Program-made: the position numbers and the translations under genes
Assembly (NCBI GenBank): GCA_028281575.1
Contig: JANQJP010000032.1
Location: 16,855-80,854 of the forward strand
DNA: 64,000 bases
Source: Cellvibrionaceae bacterium
GTDB taxonomy: Bacteria > Pseudomonadota > Gammaproteobacteria > Pseudomonadales > Cellvibrionaceae
Reading direction: 5' to 3'
Notes under the pieces: generated by a model
Told to the model about the DNA's origin: nothing
Databases searched by the model: none
The model's input: only the letters and a program-made list of their open reading frames with translations
Shown here: positions 9,036-18,549 of the stretch, piece after piece
Position numbering within the stretch: position 1 is the stretch's first letter
Layout: each line of letters opens with the position of its first letter

Positions 9036-9973
9036 TTTTAGGTGTGAAACGGCGATTGATAACGTGGTCGTCGTTGTTTCTTTTTTTCTTTTTATTTCCT
9101 TATGCATCTCCGGTGCTCGCCGATTACGAAATTACCGATTCGTTTGGGAAGCACCGGTTTAAAACACCGCCAACACGCGTGGTGACTACTGATTGGGCCC
9201 TGCTTGAACAGCTTTTGGAATTAGGCATAGAGCCGATAGGTGCGCCCGAGTTGGCTGCTTACCGCCACTACGTTCAGCAACCGCAACTGCCAGCACAAAT
9301 GAGTGATATTGGTTTGCGTCGCTCCCCGTCACTCGCACAACTTCAGGCATTAAAGCCCGAGATCATTATTTTAGGCACAGACCAAAAAGATTTTGCGCGA
9401 CCTTTCTCGCTTTTTTCACGAGTGCTCTATTACAAAAGTTTTAGCGAACGTTATCGCACCAATGGCAAGAAATCGAGGGCCCGGTTTTTGCAGCTGGCGG
9501 AGCTTTTTCAGAAGACCGAATTAGCCGAACAAAAACTCGCGGCGCGCGACGCGCGGATTGAAGCGCTGAAGAAAAAAATTAATAAACACTTTGACGGACA
9601 ACCTCCGGCAGTAACGACCATTCGTTTTAGCAGCGTAGAAAAATGCCTTGTTTACGGTGACAATAGCATGCCGATGCACGCGTTGAAGTTGCTTGGCTTA
9701 CGCAGTGACTTTCCTGTAAAAAAATCTAAGTGGGGTGAAAAGGAAATCAGGCTGCAGCGCTTACAAACCGTTGACGAAGGATATTTAGTTTATTTTCTTC
9801 CAGTGGACGATGAAAAGGTGTTGCAAAGTAAAGCGTGGAGAGAACTGCCGCTTGTTAAACAAAATCGTGCTGTTGCGGCTGATAAAGCCTGGTCTTACGG
9901 TGGGGCTATGTCGATACTTTATATCGCAGAGGCGATTACGGAAGCTTTGTTAAGCCCTGTTGATATTCATTGA
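9032..9973 (+). CDS. FhuD/FecB-like periplasmic siderophore-binding protein
   Basis: A class III periplasmic substrate-binding protein. It has a signal peptide (hydrophobic run to about residue 31, then DYEITDSFGKHRF) and two lobes joined by a long helix around residues 155-190. The first lobe has the DW..LEQLLELGIEPIG pattern, and the second has CLVYGDNSMPMHALKLLGL, like FhuD-type ferric-siderophore binders. Start codons are TTG (9032, overlapping the MFS stop) or in-frame GTG (9044). No ABC permease or ATPase is nearby; the MFS gene is the only transporter partner. Confidence 0.78.
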   Translation: MILGVKRRLITWSSLFLFFFLFPYASPVLADYEITDSFGKHRFKTPPTRVVTTDWALLEQLLELGIEPIGAPELAAYRHYVQQPQLPAQMSDIGLRRSPSLAQLQALKPEIIILGTDQKDFARPFSLFSRVLYYKSFSERYRTNGKKSRARFLQLAELFQKTELAEQKLAARDARIEALKKKINKHFDGQPPAVTTIRFSSVEKCLVYGDNSMPMHALKLLGLRSDFPVKKSKWGEKEIRLQRLQTVDEGYLVYFLPVDDEKVLQSKAWRELPLVKQNRAVAADKAWSYGGAMSILYIAEAITEALLSPVDIH

Positions 9974-10084
9974 ATTATCTAAAGCAATGTCTGTCAGGGC
10001 ATGATCTTCGAACGCGCTTGGTATTGGGTGCTACGTTTAAAAAACACATAAATACGTCCATGTAGTTTCGGTGCTTCTTCCTGG

Positions 10085-10122
10085 CAACTGTCCCTGCGTT
10101 GCTCTAACACCCGCCATCCATG
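10085..10122. repeat. Solo copy of a dispersed repeat unit
   Basis: The stretch from CAACTG to TCCATG here, containing CTGCGTTGCTCTAACA, closely matches the second tandem unit in the element at 49202-49248. It lies downstream of the binding-protein gene and the rnt stop, in convergent intergenic DNA. Only this part of the element is present; the hairpin core and the bounding inverted repeats are not. Confidence 0.6.
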
Positions 10123-10153
10123 TCTCGTATTTTGCTATATAGTACGGCCTTTT

Positions 10154-10813
10154 TTACAAAGGCCAGCCACCCATATCTTTCCATTTGTTCACAATGCAGC
10201 AAAATAAATCGGCCGTTTTTTCTGCGTCGTAAACGGCGGTATGTGCATTTTTATTTGAAAAGTCGATGCCGGCGCTTTCGCATGCTTTTGCCAGTACGGT
10301 CTGTCCGAAAGCGAGTCCTGATAATGACGATGTGTCAAAGCATGAAAAAGGGTGGAAGGGGTTTCTTTTTAGTTTATTTCTTTCCGATGCTGAATTCAGA
10401 AAATTCAGGTCGAAGTGTGCATTGTGGCCTACCAGAATTGCCCGGTTGCAGGCCTGGGCCTTTACTTCATCGCGCACGGCTTTAAACACTTCCCGCAGGG
10501 CTTCTTCCTCTTCCACTGCGTGGCGCATATCACTCGCTAAATCAATGCCGGTGAAATCAAGCGCGCTTTTTTCGATATTTGCCCCTTCGAATGGATGAAC
10601 ATGAAAAGCGATGGTGTCGCCGCGTACAAGATCGCCGCGCGCATTCATGCGCACCAGGACAGCAGCAACTTCGAGTAAGGCGTCTGTTTGCGCGTTAAAA
10701 CCGCCGGTTTCTACGTCGATGATGACCGGCAGGAATTTGCGAAATCGTGCGGAGATATCCGATTCCGAGCTGTCTTCCGGGAGCAGTTGTGCCGAGCCAG
10801 GTGAATCTTTCAT
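10154..10813 (-). CDS. rnt: Ribonuclease T
   Basis: A DEDDh 3'-5' exoribonuclease that trims tRNA CCA ends and stable-RNA 3' ends as a homodimer. All catalytic residues are seen: Asp33 and Glu35 (DVETGG), Asp135 (HNAHFD), His191 and Asp196 (HTAVYD). At 219 residues it matches the family. A disordered N-terminal stretch of about 25 residues precedes the fold. It overlaps pyrC by 4 nt (ATGA), matching the pyrC-rnt pair of Pseudomonas. The stop lies inside a short GGCCTTT/AAAGGCC dyad that may act in 3'-end formation. Confidence 0.94.
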   Translation of the reverse strand: MKDSPGSAQLLPEDSSESDISARFRKFLPVIIDVETGGFNAQTDALLEVAAVLVRMNARGDLVRGDTIAFHVHPFEGANIEKSALDFTGIDLASDMRHAVEEEEALREVFKAVRDEVKAQACNRAILVGHNAHFDLNFLNSASERNKLKRNPFHPFSCFDTSSLSGLAFGQTVLAKACESAGIDFSNKNAHTAVYDAEKTADLFCCIVNKWKDMGGWPL

Positions 10814-11859
10814 AGGTCTTCTAGCAAGCGCCAGTTCAAGGTTTCACCCGCGCATACGGGGCGCAGTGTTTCGCCAGCATAATCAAAGTACTCGGGTACC
10901 TGCCAGCGTTCTCGGACCAGGGTTACCTGTTTTTCATTTAATGGAAGGCGGTAAAAATTGGCACCATTGACGCTGCAGAATGCTTCAAAATTTTCTAATT
11001 TGCCTGCACGATCAAAAGTCTCTGCGTAAAGTTCTAATGCCGTGTAGGCGGTGTAGGAACCGGCGCAACCACAGACGTTTTCTTTCTTTGAGCGAGCGTG
11101 AGGAGCAGAATCTGTGCCGAGAAAAAACTTTGCTTCACCGCTGGTTGCTGCGTCGATCAGCGCTGTTTGGTGGTCGCTGTGCTTCAAGATTGGCAAGCAG
11201 TAATAGTGCGGTCGTATACCGCCGGCAAGCATGTGATTGCGGTTAAATAGCAGGTGGTGCGCGGTAATCGTCGCGCCGATACTCGGACGTGTATCTCGCA
11301 CAAATTCAACTGCATTGCGTGTGGTAATGTGCTCGAACACGATAGAGAGCTCGGGGAACTTTTCTGCGAGCGGCGCCATGGTGACGTCAATAAACCTGGC
11401 TTCCCTTTCAAAAATGTCGATGTCCGCGCTCGTAACCTCACCGTGCACGAGCAGGAGCATGCCGCAGGCTTGCATCGCTTCAAGTGCGGGATATATGTTT
11501 TGGATGGCGGTGACCCCGGAGTCTGAATTTGTCGTCGCGCCGGCCGGATAAAGCTTGCATGCGACAACGCCCGCGCGGTGTGCGGCTGTGATTTCGTCCG
11601 CTGTGGTGTTGTCTCTCAGGTACAACACCATAAGCGGTTCGAAGCTTTGTCCCTGAGGCACTTCCGCCATAATTCGCTGTTTGTACGCGAGTGCGAGTTC
11701 GGCATTTGTTACCGGAGGCACCAGGTTGGGCATAACGATCGCGCGTTCGAAGCTGCGCGCCACATGAGGGACGGTAAGCGCCAGCGCCTCACCATCGCGT
11801 AGATGGATATGCCAGTCATCGGGTGCACGTATGCTTATTCGGTCTACACTTTGGGTCAT
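10810..11859 (-). CDS. pyrC: Dihydroorotase (class II)
   Basis: Cyclises carbamoyl aspartate to dihydroorotate in pyrimidine synthesis. The 349-residue protein has the zinc motif HIHLRDG (His17, His19), the carboxylated lysine region [14 protein letters not shown] (Lys102), VHGEV, FEHITT and the catalytic FLGTDSAPH. Length and motifs fit the E. coli-type class II enzyme. It is divergent from motY and translationally coupled to rnt. Confidence 0.96.
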   Translation of the reverse strand: MTQSVDRISIRAPDDWHIHLRDGEALALTVPHVARSFERAIVMPNLVPPVTNAELALAYKQRIMAEVPQGQSFEPLMVLYLRDNTTADEITAAHRAGVVACKLYPAGATTNSDSGVTAIQNIYPALEAMQACGMLLLVHGEVTSADIDIFEREARFIDVTMAPLAEKFPELSIVFEHITTRNAVEFVRDTRPSIGATITAHHLLFNRNHMLAGGIRPHYYCLPILKHSDHQTALIDAATSGEAKFFLGTDSAPHARSKKENVCGCAGSYTAYTALELYAETFDRAGKLENFEAFCSVNGANFYRLPLNEKQVTLVRERWQVPEYFDYAGETLRPVCAGETLNWRLLEDL

Positions 11860-12098
11860 AGGGTTCAGGCTTCCGACGTAAACAGCGACGCATGCTACCT
11901 AAATTCTATGCGCGATGCACTGATAAAGCTCGGGTATGCGTCTGGGCCTTGTTCCACAGGGAGCGAAAATACCTATATTCGTCAGCGTTTCAGCTGCGCA
12001 GACGCGCGAATCAGGATTAAAGGTTTCGCGGCGCTGGGCGATATGATCAATAAGGGTATTTCGAATTAGTGTTAACAGGCCCCTGGAAGATAATACCG

Positions 12099-13013
12099 AT
12101 GCTTTGCTTGACTGTGAAACGCTTGACTCTACTTTTGCTGCTGGTCGCACATCATTTAAATGCGATGACGTATAGCAACGCAATTAATGATTCGTCCTGG
12201 CGTTCAGATACTTCCGTGTTCGCATGTCAATTGATTCATTCGGTGCCATATTACGGGGAAGCCGTGTTTCGAACGCGTGCCGGTGAAGCTTCTGCGTTTT
12301 ATTTGCGCGCGCAAACAAGTCGGTTTAAGGCGGGTGAAGCCAAGCTTGTTGCGAGCGCACCGGTGTGGATGGCCGAGCCGCAAAACGAGGTTCTCGCTAC
12401 GATTGCGATGAAACAGGGACGGCGACCGCTATGGTTGAACGCAAATTTGACTGAGTTGATGTTGGCGCGATTGAATGCCGGAATGGAAGTGTCATTTGAA
12501 CGGAATGCCTGGTACGACCCGAAAAATGTGGCAGGGACGGCGTTAAAAATGAGTTCCATTGGGTTTCGGGAGGTATATGAAGATTATCTAAAGTGCCTGT
12601 CGAGCCTGATTCCGCGTAATTTCGATCAGCTAAAACGCACGGTTCTGTTGTTTCCCGCCGGTGAGACCGACGAGTTGCCGGCGCCACTCACCAAAAAGCT
12701 CGACCATATCCTGCAACTGGTGAAATACGATAATAAGGTCCGTGCATTTTATGTGGATGGGCATACCGATAGTGTTGGAGATCGCGATGAAAATCTCGAA
12801 CTATCCAAAGTCCGCGCAGAACTTGTTGTTCAATACCTAAGTCGGCGTGGTATTCCAGAGGATTGGATTACACTTAGGTGGCATGGTGAACGTTATCCGG
12901 TTGCGTCAAATGGCGATGCATCGGGGCGTGCTCGGAACCGGCGTGTCACTGTTCGTCTTGAGCGGATAGAAGAGATAGAAGTGCTGCCCCTGGCCTCAGC
13001 AAACGCCAACTAA
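12099..13013 (+). CDS. motY: MotY-like OmpA-domain protein of the flagellar T-ring
   Basis: A 304-residue exported protein. A signal peptide (LLLLLVAHHLNA) is followed by an N-terminal beta domain containing CQLIHSVPYYGEAVF, then a C-terminal OmpA/peptidoglycan-binding domain with VDGHTDSVGDRDEN and ARNRRVTVRL. This two-domain form and the divergent pyrC-rnt neighbours match MotY, which anchors the sodium-type stator around the flagellar motor. The ATG at 12099 has GGAAGA upstream; a GTG at 12069 is possible but gives a poor leader. No other flagellar gene is in the window. Confidence 0.85.
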   Translation: MLCLTVKRLTLLLLLVAHHLNAMTYSNAINDSSWRSDTSVFACQLIHSVPYYGEAVFRTRAGEASAFYLRAQTSRFKAGEAKLVASAPVWMAEPQNEVLATIAMKQGRRPLWLNANLTELMLARLNAGMEVSFERNAWYDPKNVAGTALKMSSIGFREVYEDYLKCLSSLIPRNFDQLKRTVLLFPAGETDELPAPLTKKLDHILQLVKYDNKVRAFYVDGHTDSVGDRDENLELSKVRAELVVQYLSRRGIPEDWITLRWHGERYPVASNGDASGRARNRRVTVRLERIEEIEVLPLASANAN

Positions 13014-13034
13014 TATCGACGCAACGCAGGCCTG

Positions 13035-14438
13035 CTATAGGATTTTGTTGTTATGCTCGGGAGCGTGAGCCAATAGAAAGGCCCACAAGTTTTCCAATTC
13101 CAAATAATTTTGAGAAGCAGCAAACACGCGCATCTGCTGTTTGAATGTTTGCATGTCGCCGTCGAGTCCGTATCGTAAAGCCACAAAAAATTCGCGCTGA
13201 CTATCCTCACAGGGGTTGCCTGAGGAAGTAAAAATGCGTGTACTTTCTTCAACTGTTGCGGTGGACAAATAGTCGAAAACGGCGCTGTCGTGCGCAGCGG
13301 GCTGAAGCTCGATGCCGTTAAATAAGCGCGCGTGTTCTTCGCGAGATAGGTTGAATAGATACGCAGCAATTAGCGAATGAAAGCGCGTGTTATAGTGTTT
13401 GTCGACATCGGCAACGGTTTGTTTTAGTTCGGAGAGTTCGCCATTGCCAAACGGCTTGTGCTGCGTTTTATACCACAGCTCGAGTATCTTAAGCCGCAGA
13501 TCTGAATAACCGATTTCCCGTTCGAGTTCTCTCGCCAGTTCCCAGGCCTCGTCGAAGCGCCTGTTAAAAAAATTGGCTAAAAAAAGCGTGCGGATCGTGA
13601 GTTCATTGACGTCGAGCGCGTAGGCCTTTTTAGCTTGGGCCAGCGCGAGCGGTGAGAGGCCCAGTTGCAAATAGGCTTGACTCGAATGCGCCAGATAAGC
13701 CGGGTTTTGGCGGTCTTTCATGCTCGCGTGAACAAAGTAGCTCGCAGACCGTTTTAACAGGGCGTCGCGATCTGCCGGGCAACTTTCCAGACTGGCGAGT
13801 TCCATGAGGTTTGCACCTACCTCGTAACTGTAGCTGGCGACTTGTGGAGCTATACTGTGGGCGCGTTGAGCACATCCTGCAGCCAACCAGTACTGTTGTT
13901 TTTCCTGGTAAAGCTGGGCCGCGAACAGCCAGTTTTGAGGGTTGAACGGATTTTGTTGTGTTGCGCGCACGATATGATCGAGACGTGTATCTATATCGGC
14001 GTTGTGCATCTTACTCAGACTGTAGCTGACAAAGGCGGGCGTAATCGCGTCCGAGCGCAGCGCTGGATGCAGGTTTTCATACGCGGCTAGTATGCTTTTT
14101 TCGTCAAAGTCGGTGGCGTTCGAGACTGAGGTCACCATCGCGTTGTAATGCGTGAGTTGATACAGCGCATTGTCGGGTTGTTCGTCGAGCGCCTGGCGCA
14201 AATGAAAAGTTGCCTTGCGAATGAGTGCGTCGGATTGTTGGCCATTATCGGACAGCCATTCGTGATAAAGAGCGCTGCCGCGCGCAAAGTGTTTGGATGC
14301 AGATAAAGGTGCGCTTTCGCTATCTACATCTGCGTCTGGAGCAGCGATTTTCGTGGGCGCAGTGGCATTGCAAGCCAGTAAAAATAATGAAGACAATACT
14401 GCTGCGCTGCGTGCGAGCCTCGACAATGAGAATATCAT
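13035..14438 (-). CDS. TPR-like lipoprotein of unknown function
   Basis: A 467-residue protein with a lipoprotein signal (FLLAC, Cys23) and then almost entirely helical sequence with degenerate TPR-like pairs, for example around 165-200 (NPQNWLFAAQLYQEK) and 250-290. It starts one base inside the stop of the transglutaminase-like gene (TGATG), so they are co-translated and probably act together in the periplasm. I do not recognise a specific family. The TPRs suggest a scaffold for a peptide or envelope partner. Confidence 0.75.
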   Translation of the reverse strand: MIFSLSRLARSAAVLSSLFLLACNATAPTKIAAPDADVDSESAPLSASKHFARGSALYHEWLSDNGQQSDALIRKATFHLRQALDEQPDNALYQLTHYNAMVTSVSNATDFDEKSILAAYENLHPALRSDAITPAFVSYSLSKMHNADIDTRLDHIVRATQQNPFNPQNWLFAAQLYQEKQQYWLAAGCAQRAHSIAPQVASYSYEVGANLMELASLESCPADRDALLKRSASYFVHASMKDRQNPAYLAHSSQAYLQLGLSPLALAQAKKAYALDVNELTIRTLFLANFFNRRFDEAWELARELEREIGYSDLRLKILELWYKTQHKPFGNGELSELKQTVADVDKHYNTRFHSLIAAYLFNLSREEHARLFNGIELQPAAHDSAVFDYLSTATVEESTRIFTSSGNPCEDSQREFFVALRYGLDGDMQTFKQQMRVFAASQNYLELENLWAFLLAHAPEHNNKIL

Positions 14439-16660
14439 CAGGGTAGATAACCGAGCGCTTCGGCTTTCGCAAATGATAGCGTCGATTCTTCAATCAGGGA
14501 ATTAAACCCTTGAGCCATAGCCAGCACATACCAAGCTTCGCCACTCGCATCTTGTAAATTTACCGCTTTCTCGGCGGGGGCCAGCGCTTCCGTAAACTGT
14601 CCCAGTTCAATATGGCTGCGCGCTTTTGCAATAAAATATTCAGCGCTGTCTTCGCCGAGCCTCTCGCGCTTTTTCGCCAGTGTCGCGATATTGGATTTGC
14701 CACTGTCTGGCAACATCTTAACCAGCCATATAGACGTTTGGTTAAGTTCATTAATCGCCGCGTAATAATCGGCATAGTCTTCTTGTGTCAGGTGCAGGGG
14801 CTCTTTGCGGAAGTGCATGCTTAACACATAATCGTCGTGCTCCATATAACCTTCGTTGCGGAGTGAAAAGTAAGGCGTTTGATATTCGTCGCCTGACTTT
14901 ATCAGCGCGGGTACGCTATTGGCGTTTGCGTGAAAACGAACATTCATAAGCAATTCAAACGCGTGCGTATCGTAGAAAAAAGTTTTGCGTGTCTCGGGGA
15001 GTGGCAGACCACCAATATTTGTAAACAAGCGCAGCATCTGCGCCATGCTTGCACCAAAGGCTGGGAAGTCGTCCGTTTCTGCAAAGTGAAACTGCGCATT
15101 AATTTCAGCGGGTTGCCATATATTTTCCGAATGCTTTAGGTTTGCGCTATAACCCTGGTAATTACTGAATAAAACGGATAAATATTGATTTAGCGCGTTG
15201 TCACGGTCGGTAACGTGTATCCACCAGTTGCGTACGTTTTGCTCCATTGAGCCTTCCAGTAAGAGTTTTAATTCCGCTCGGCTAGCACCGTTTTCTTCAG
15301 GGTAATAATCGACAATCAGCTGTGCTTTGTTGGGACCAAGTTCTGGGATACGCGTCATTTCGCCGCCGCGGCCATTGACGATGAGTGCGCTTTGATCCAC
15401 AAGATAATTCGACACTCCCGGAAATAGCGAGCGATCTCCCGTGCTGTCCAGCCATTGGGTCGAGACACCTTGTCCTGCGGGAATATGCACCATCATATGG
15501 TCGAATATTCTAATGCTGACAGTGTCCGTATCCGCTTTTCCGGAGCGGGGCGTTTCCACGAGTGCGGGATATGCATTGATACCAAGCCTGCGCAGCAACG
15601 CGACGGCCAGTACCGTCTGGTCCTTACAGTCGCCGTAATTTACCTGGAGCACTTTGTCGGGAAAGTGTGGCTCATAGCCACCTCTGCCGAGGTGAGCAAA
15701 GACATAGCGAATATTTTTCTGAAGATATTCGTAGACAGCCCGGACCTTGTCCTCGTTGCTTGCGTGCTCAGATAAATTTAGCGCCTTAATGATACCCTCG
15801 ATTGCGGGTGTGGGTGCGAGTTTTTCATTTATTTTGTCCCACGCCCAAGTGTCCACTTCCCGCCAATCATCTATCGTAGAGTAGTGCAGCGTTGGCAGGA
15901 AGTCGTGGGCCAGCGGCATCCACGCTTCAGAGAAAATACCCGGAATTTCACGCATGTTCCATGTGTAGGTTTTAGTGCCGTTTTTTTTGCGAATTTTGGG
16001 TTTGTCTGGATAACCGGCAAATGCTTTTGTGAAAAGTGGGGTTTTGTCAGGTGCAATTAATTCATAGCGGTATTCGTGGACAAAATCGCCGCGCCAACCG
16101 TCATTACCAACAGTTGGCTGAAACCAGTAAGGCATGGTGCGATCGCCATACAGGCCGCTGAAGGCGAGGAGCTTGCTGCTTCGGGTATATTGAAACTCCA
16201 GGATACTGCCAGCAGAAATGTCTGGTAGTGAAAAGACCAATTCACTGGTATCGGAGTAAAAATCCTGGCCTCCGCCGGTGACCCTGTGTTGCATGGCGTC
16301 GCCGGCAAGAGAATGTAATTTGCCATCGGCAGATATTGTGTTGGCAAAATCGAGCGATAAATCACTGTAATAGTGATTAAAAGGAATGGAAATTCGACCA
16401 TAGTCGCGTGCCGCAACTGTGCTGTTTACACGCACAGAAATATAAATCGTGCGCGTCCAGTGTCCGTCTTGGTAAAGGTGGCTCTGTGTAATGGAATACA
16501 ACGTTTCGGCATTGGTGTCCTTGACCGGCATGTTTTGTTGTTTTGTTAACAACGGTGCCAGCCTTTGGGGTGTTTCAGTGGTTAAAGAGTTACCGAATGT
16601 CGCGCTGGAAAATAGGCAGCATGTGAGCGCTAAACACGAACAATATTGAGTCAACCGCAT
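14438..16660 (-). CDS. DUF3857/transglutaminase-like exported protein
   Basis: A 740-residue secreted protein with a signal peptide (about 1-23), a DUF3857 beta domain (about 50-260), a transglutaminase-like cysteine-protease core (about 300-410) and a helical C-terminal region with TPR-like repeats. The catalytic triad looks intact: Cys345 (GDCKDQ), His388 (FDHMM) and Asp405 (WLDST). Such proteins are common in Bacteroidetes and marine gammaproteobacteria, but their substrates are not established. It leads a two-gene operon with the TPR lipoprotein. Confidence 0.85.
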   Translation of the reverse strand: MRLTQYCSCLALTCCLFSSATFGNSLTTETPQRLAPLLTKQQNMPVKDTNAETLYSITQSHLYQDGHWTRTIYISVRVNSTVAARDYGRISIPFNHYYSDLSLDFANTISADGKLHSLAGDAMQHRVTGGGQDFYSDTSELVFSLPDISAGSILEFQYTRSSKLLAFSGLYGDRTMPYWFQPTVGNDGWRGDFVHEYRYELIAPDKTPLFTKAFAGYPDKPKIRKKNGTKTYTWNMREIPGIFSEAWMPLAHDFLPTLHYSTIDDWREVDTWAWDKINEKLAPTPAIEGIIKALNLSEHASNEDKVRAVYEYLQKNIRYVFAHLGRGGYEPHFPDKVLQVNYGDCKDQTVLAVALLRRLGINAYPALVETPRSGKADTDTVSIRIFDHMMVHIPAGQGVSTQWLDSTGDRSLFPGVSNYLVDQSALIVNGRGGEMTRIPELGPNKAQLIVDYYPEENGASRAELKLLLEGSMEQNVRNWWIHVTDRDNALNQYLSVLFSNYQGYSANLKHSENIWQPAEINAQFHFAETDDFPAFGASMAQMLRLFTNIGGLPLPETRKTFFYDTHAFELLMNVRFHANANSVPALIKSGDEYQTPYFSLRNEGYMEHDDYVLSMHFRKEPLHLTQEDYADYYAAINELNQTSIWLVKMLPDSGKSNIATLAKKRERLGEDSAEYFIAKARSHIELGQFTEALAPAEKAVNLQDASGEAWYVLAMAQGFNSLIEESTLSFAKAEALGYLP

Positions 16661-16823
16661 TGAAAATCCCTTGTGCTTTTATCGTGCAATCCTAGGGTGG
16701 GCACATGAGTGTGGAAACATCAAAACAAGCCATAGAAGTATAGTCCCAGTTTTGCAGATGTGGGCGAGACGTTACGCAATAAAATGCAAATTTTTCACAG
16801 TGGTCTAAGCGCGCCAAAATCGC

Positions 16824-16829
16824 TATAAT
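16824..16829 (+). promoter_or_regulatory. Probable -10 element of argG
   Basis: A consensus TATAAT sits at 16824-16829 in CGCTATAATCCGCG, 55 bp before the argG ATG. No good -35 lies at 16-18 bp. A TTCACA at 16794-16799 is too far away (24 bp). The AT-rich stretch at about 16784-16797 resembles part of an ArgR box only weakly. Confidence 0.5.
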
Positions 16830-16884
16830 CCGCGCGCCCAGCGGCTGCTCGCCGCAAGATATTTTCCACATTTTTGGAGTTGGT

Positions 16885-18111
16885 ATGCCTGCCTCAATCA
16901 AAAAAGTTGTTCTGGCCTATTCCGGTGGTTTGGACACCTCAGTTATCGTCAAATGGCTTCAAGAAAACTACGGCTGTGAAGTGGTGACGTTTACGGCCGA
17001 TATCGGTCAGGGCGAAGAGGTAGCACCGGCGAGAGCCAAGGCGGAAGCGTTGGGTGTTAAGGAAGTTTATATCGATGACTTGCGCGAAGAGTTTGTACGC
17101 GACTTCGTGTTTCCAATGTTTCGCGCCAATGCGATTTATGAGGGCGAATATCTTTTGGGCACGTCTATCGCGCGACCACTTATTGCCAAGCGCCTGGTAG
17201 AAATAGCAAATGAAACGGGCGCGGATGCCATTTCCCACGGTGCGACAGGCAAGGGCAATGACCAGGTCAGGTTTGAGCTCGGCGCCTATGCATTAAAACC
17301 CGGAATTAAAGTCATCGCGCCGTGGCGGGAATGGGAGCTGAGCTCGCGCGAAACACTTATGGCTTATTGTGAACAGCACAATATTCCCGTTGATTTCGCC
17401 AAGGCGAAAAAGAAATCGCCTTACTCTATGGACGCCAACCTGCTGCATATTTCCTATGAGGGCGATATCTTGGAAGATCCCTGGGCAGAAGCTGAAGAAG
17501 ATATGTGGCGCTGGACTGTTGCGCCGGAAAGTGCGCCGGACACGCCGGAATATATAGAACTGAGTTTTGCAAACGGAGATGTTGTTGCCATTGATGGTGC
17601 GTCTATGTCACCGGCGAATGTGCTGGAGACGTTGAACAAGCGCGGCGGTGCGCACGGTGTTGGTCGCCTGGATATTGTTGAAAATCGCTATGTTGGGATG
17701 AAGTCACGCGGTTGTTACGAAACGCCGGGTGGTACTATCCTGATGAAGGCGCATCGCGCTATAGAGTCGATCACGCTTGATCGCGATGCTGCGCATTTAA
17801 AAGACTCGCTTATGCCTAAATACGCGGAGCTTGTATACAACGGTTATTGGTGGAGTCCAGAGCGTCTTATGCTGCAAGCGGCAATCGACGAGTCGCAAAA
17901 AACGGTGAATGGCGATGTGCGGGTGAAACTTTATAAGGGTTCAGTGAGTGTTGTCGGGCGCCGGTCTGAAGACTCACTTTTCGATGAAAAAATTGCGACT
18001 TTTGAAGATGATGCTGGTGCTTATGATCAGAAGGACGCGGAAGGGTTTATTAAGCTCAATGCATTGAGGCTTAGAATCGCTTCGCAAAAAGGTCGTAAGC
18101 TTGGCGACTAA
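16885..18111 (+). CDS. argG: Argininosuccinate synthase
   Basis: Joins citrulline and aspartate to form argininosuccinate using ATP. The 408-residue protein has the ATP-pyrophosphatase P-loop AYSGGLDTS, then [15 protein letters not shown] and the citrulline/aspartate-binding region with [10 protein letters not shown]. Length is typical of the type I enzyme. The ATG has GGAG at good spacing. In Pseudomonas argG lies next to motY; here the transglutaminase/TPR pair lies between them. Confidence 0.97.
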   Translation: MPASIKKVVLAYSGGLDTSVIVKWLQENYGCEVVTFTADIGQGEEVAPARAKAEALGVKEVYIDDLREEFVRDFVFPMFRANAIYEGEYLLGTSIARPLIAKRLVEIANETGADAISHGATGKGNDQVRFELGAYALKPGIKVIAPWREWELSSRETLMAYCEQHNIPVDFAKAKKKSPYSMDANLLHISYEGDILEDPWAEAEEDMWRWTVAPESAPDTPEYIELSFANGDVVAIDGASMSPANVLETLNKRGGAHGVGRLDIVENRYVGMKSRGCYETPGGTILMKAHRAIESITLDRDAAHLKDSLMPKYAELVYNGYWWSPERLMLQAAIDESQKTVNGDVRVKLYKGSVSVVGRRSEDSLFDEKIATFEDDAGAYDQKDAEGFIKLNALRLRIASQKGRKLGD

Positions 18112-18549
18112 GGTCGATAATTCAAATTATCATCCCGATAGTAGCTGTTTGTTCTAAAACGGCGTTGAAATATGAAGTTTGTTCGTTCCGTTAGGCCTAC
18201 GTTAAGGCTTTTGCGCAGGCCTAACTTAAATCCCGTTAAATTTTACTTTTCTTTTAACCTTGAGATATTGGGCTTTTTTAGGTGGTGCCTGTTTTCAATT
18301 TGGTACGGTGTGAGTTTAGCAACCTACTTACCAGTTGCTAAACGCTTAGAATGCACTGGTGTACACGAGCCTCAGTAAATCTTAAGCAACCGGTTGTACG
18401 CTGACGATCTTTGTTCTGCTATTTAATCCCGCCGAAGCTGTTTAGAATTCGCCCCGAAATATGGTGGCCTGACAAAGACTTGCTACACTACAGAGATTGC
18501 TTTTGTCGAACAGGCCCGAAGCTGATACAACGATAAAAATGGATACCTT
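18112..18549. other. Intergenic region with two stem-loops, argG / parA-like
   Basis: A 438-bp gap without a convincing gene. Two perfect stem-loops are visible: GTTAGGCCT/AGGCCTAAC (18190-18198 and 18217-18225) and GTTTAGCAAC/GTTGCTAAAC (18314-18323 and 18334-18343). The first may end argG transcripts, though its downstream tract is only A/T-rich. The second has no U-tract. A 61-68-codon open frame here looks random. Confidence 0.5.

Noticed and set aside
12069..12098. GTG start for motY
   Set aside because: It adds a polar leader before the signal peptide, and the ATG at 12099 has a better ribosome-binding site.
18471..18482. Second copy of the gbsR-like operator (GACAAAGACTTG) before the ParA-like gene
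   Set aside because: Only half of the palindrome is present; the CAAGTCTT arm is missing and -10 spacing does not fit.
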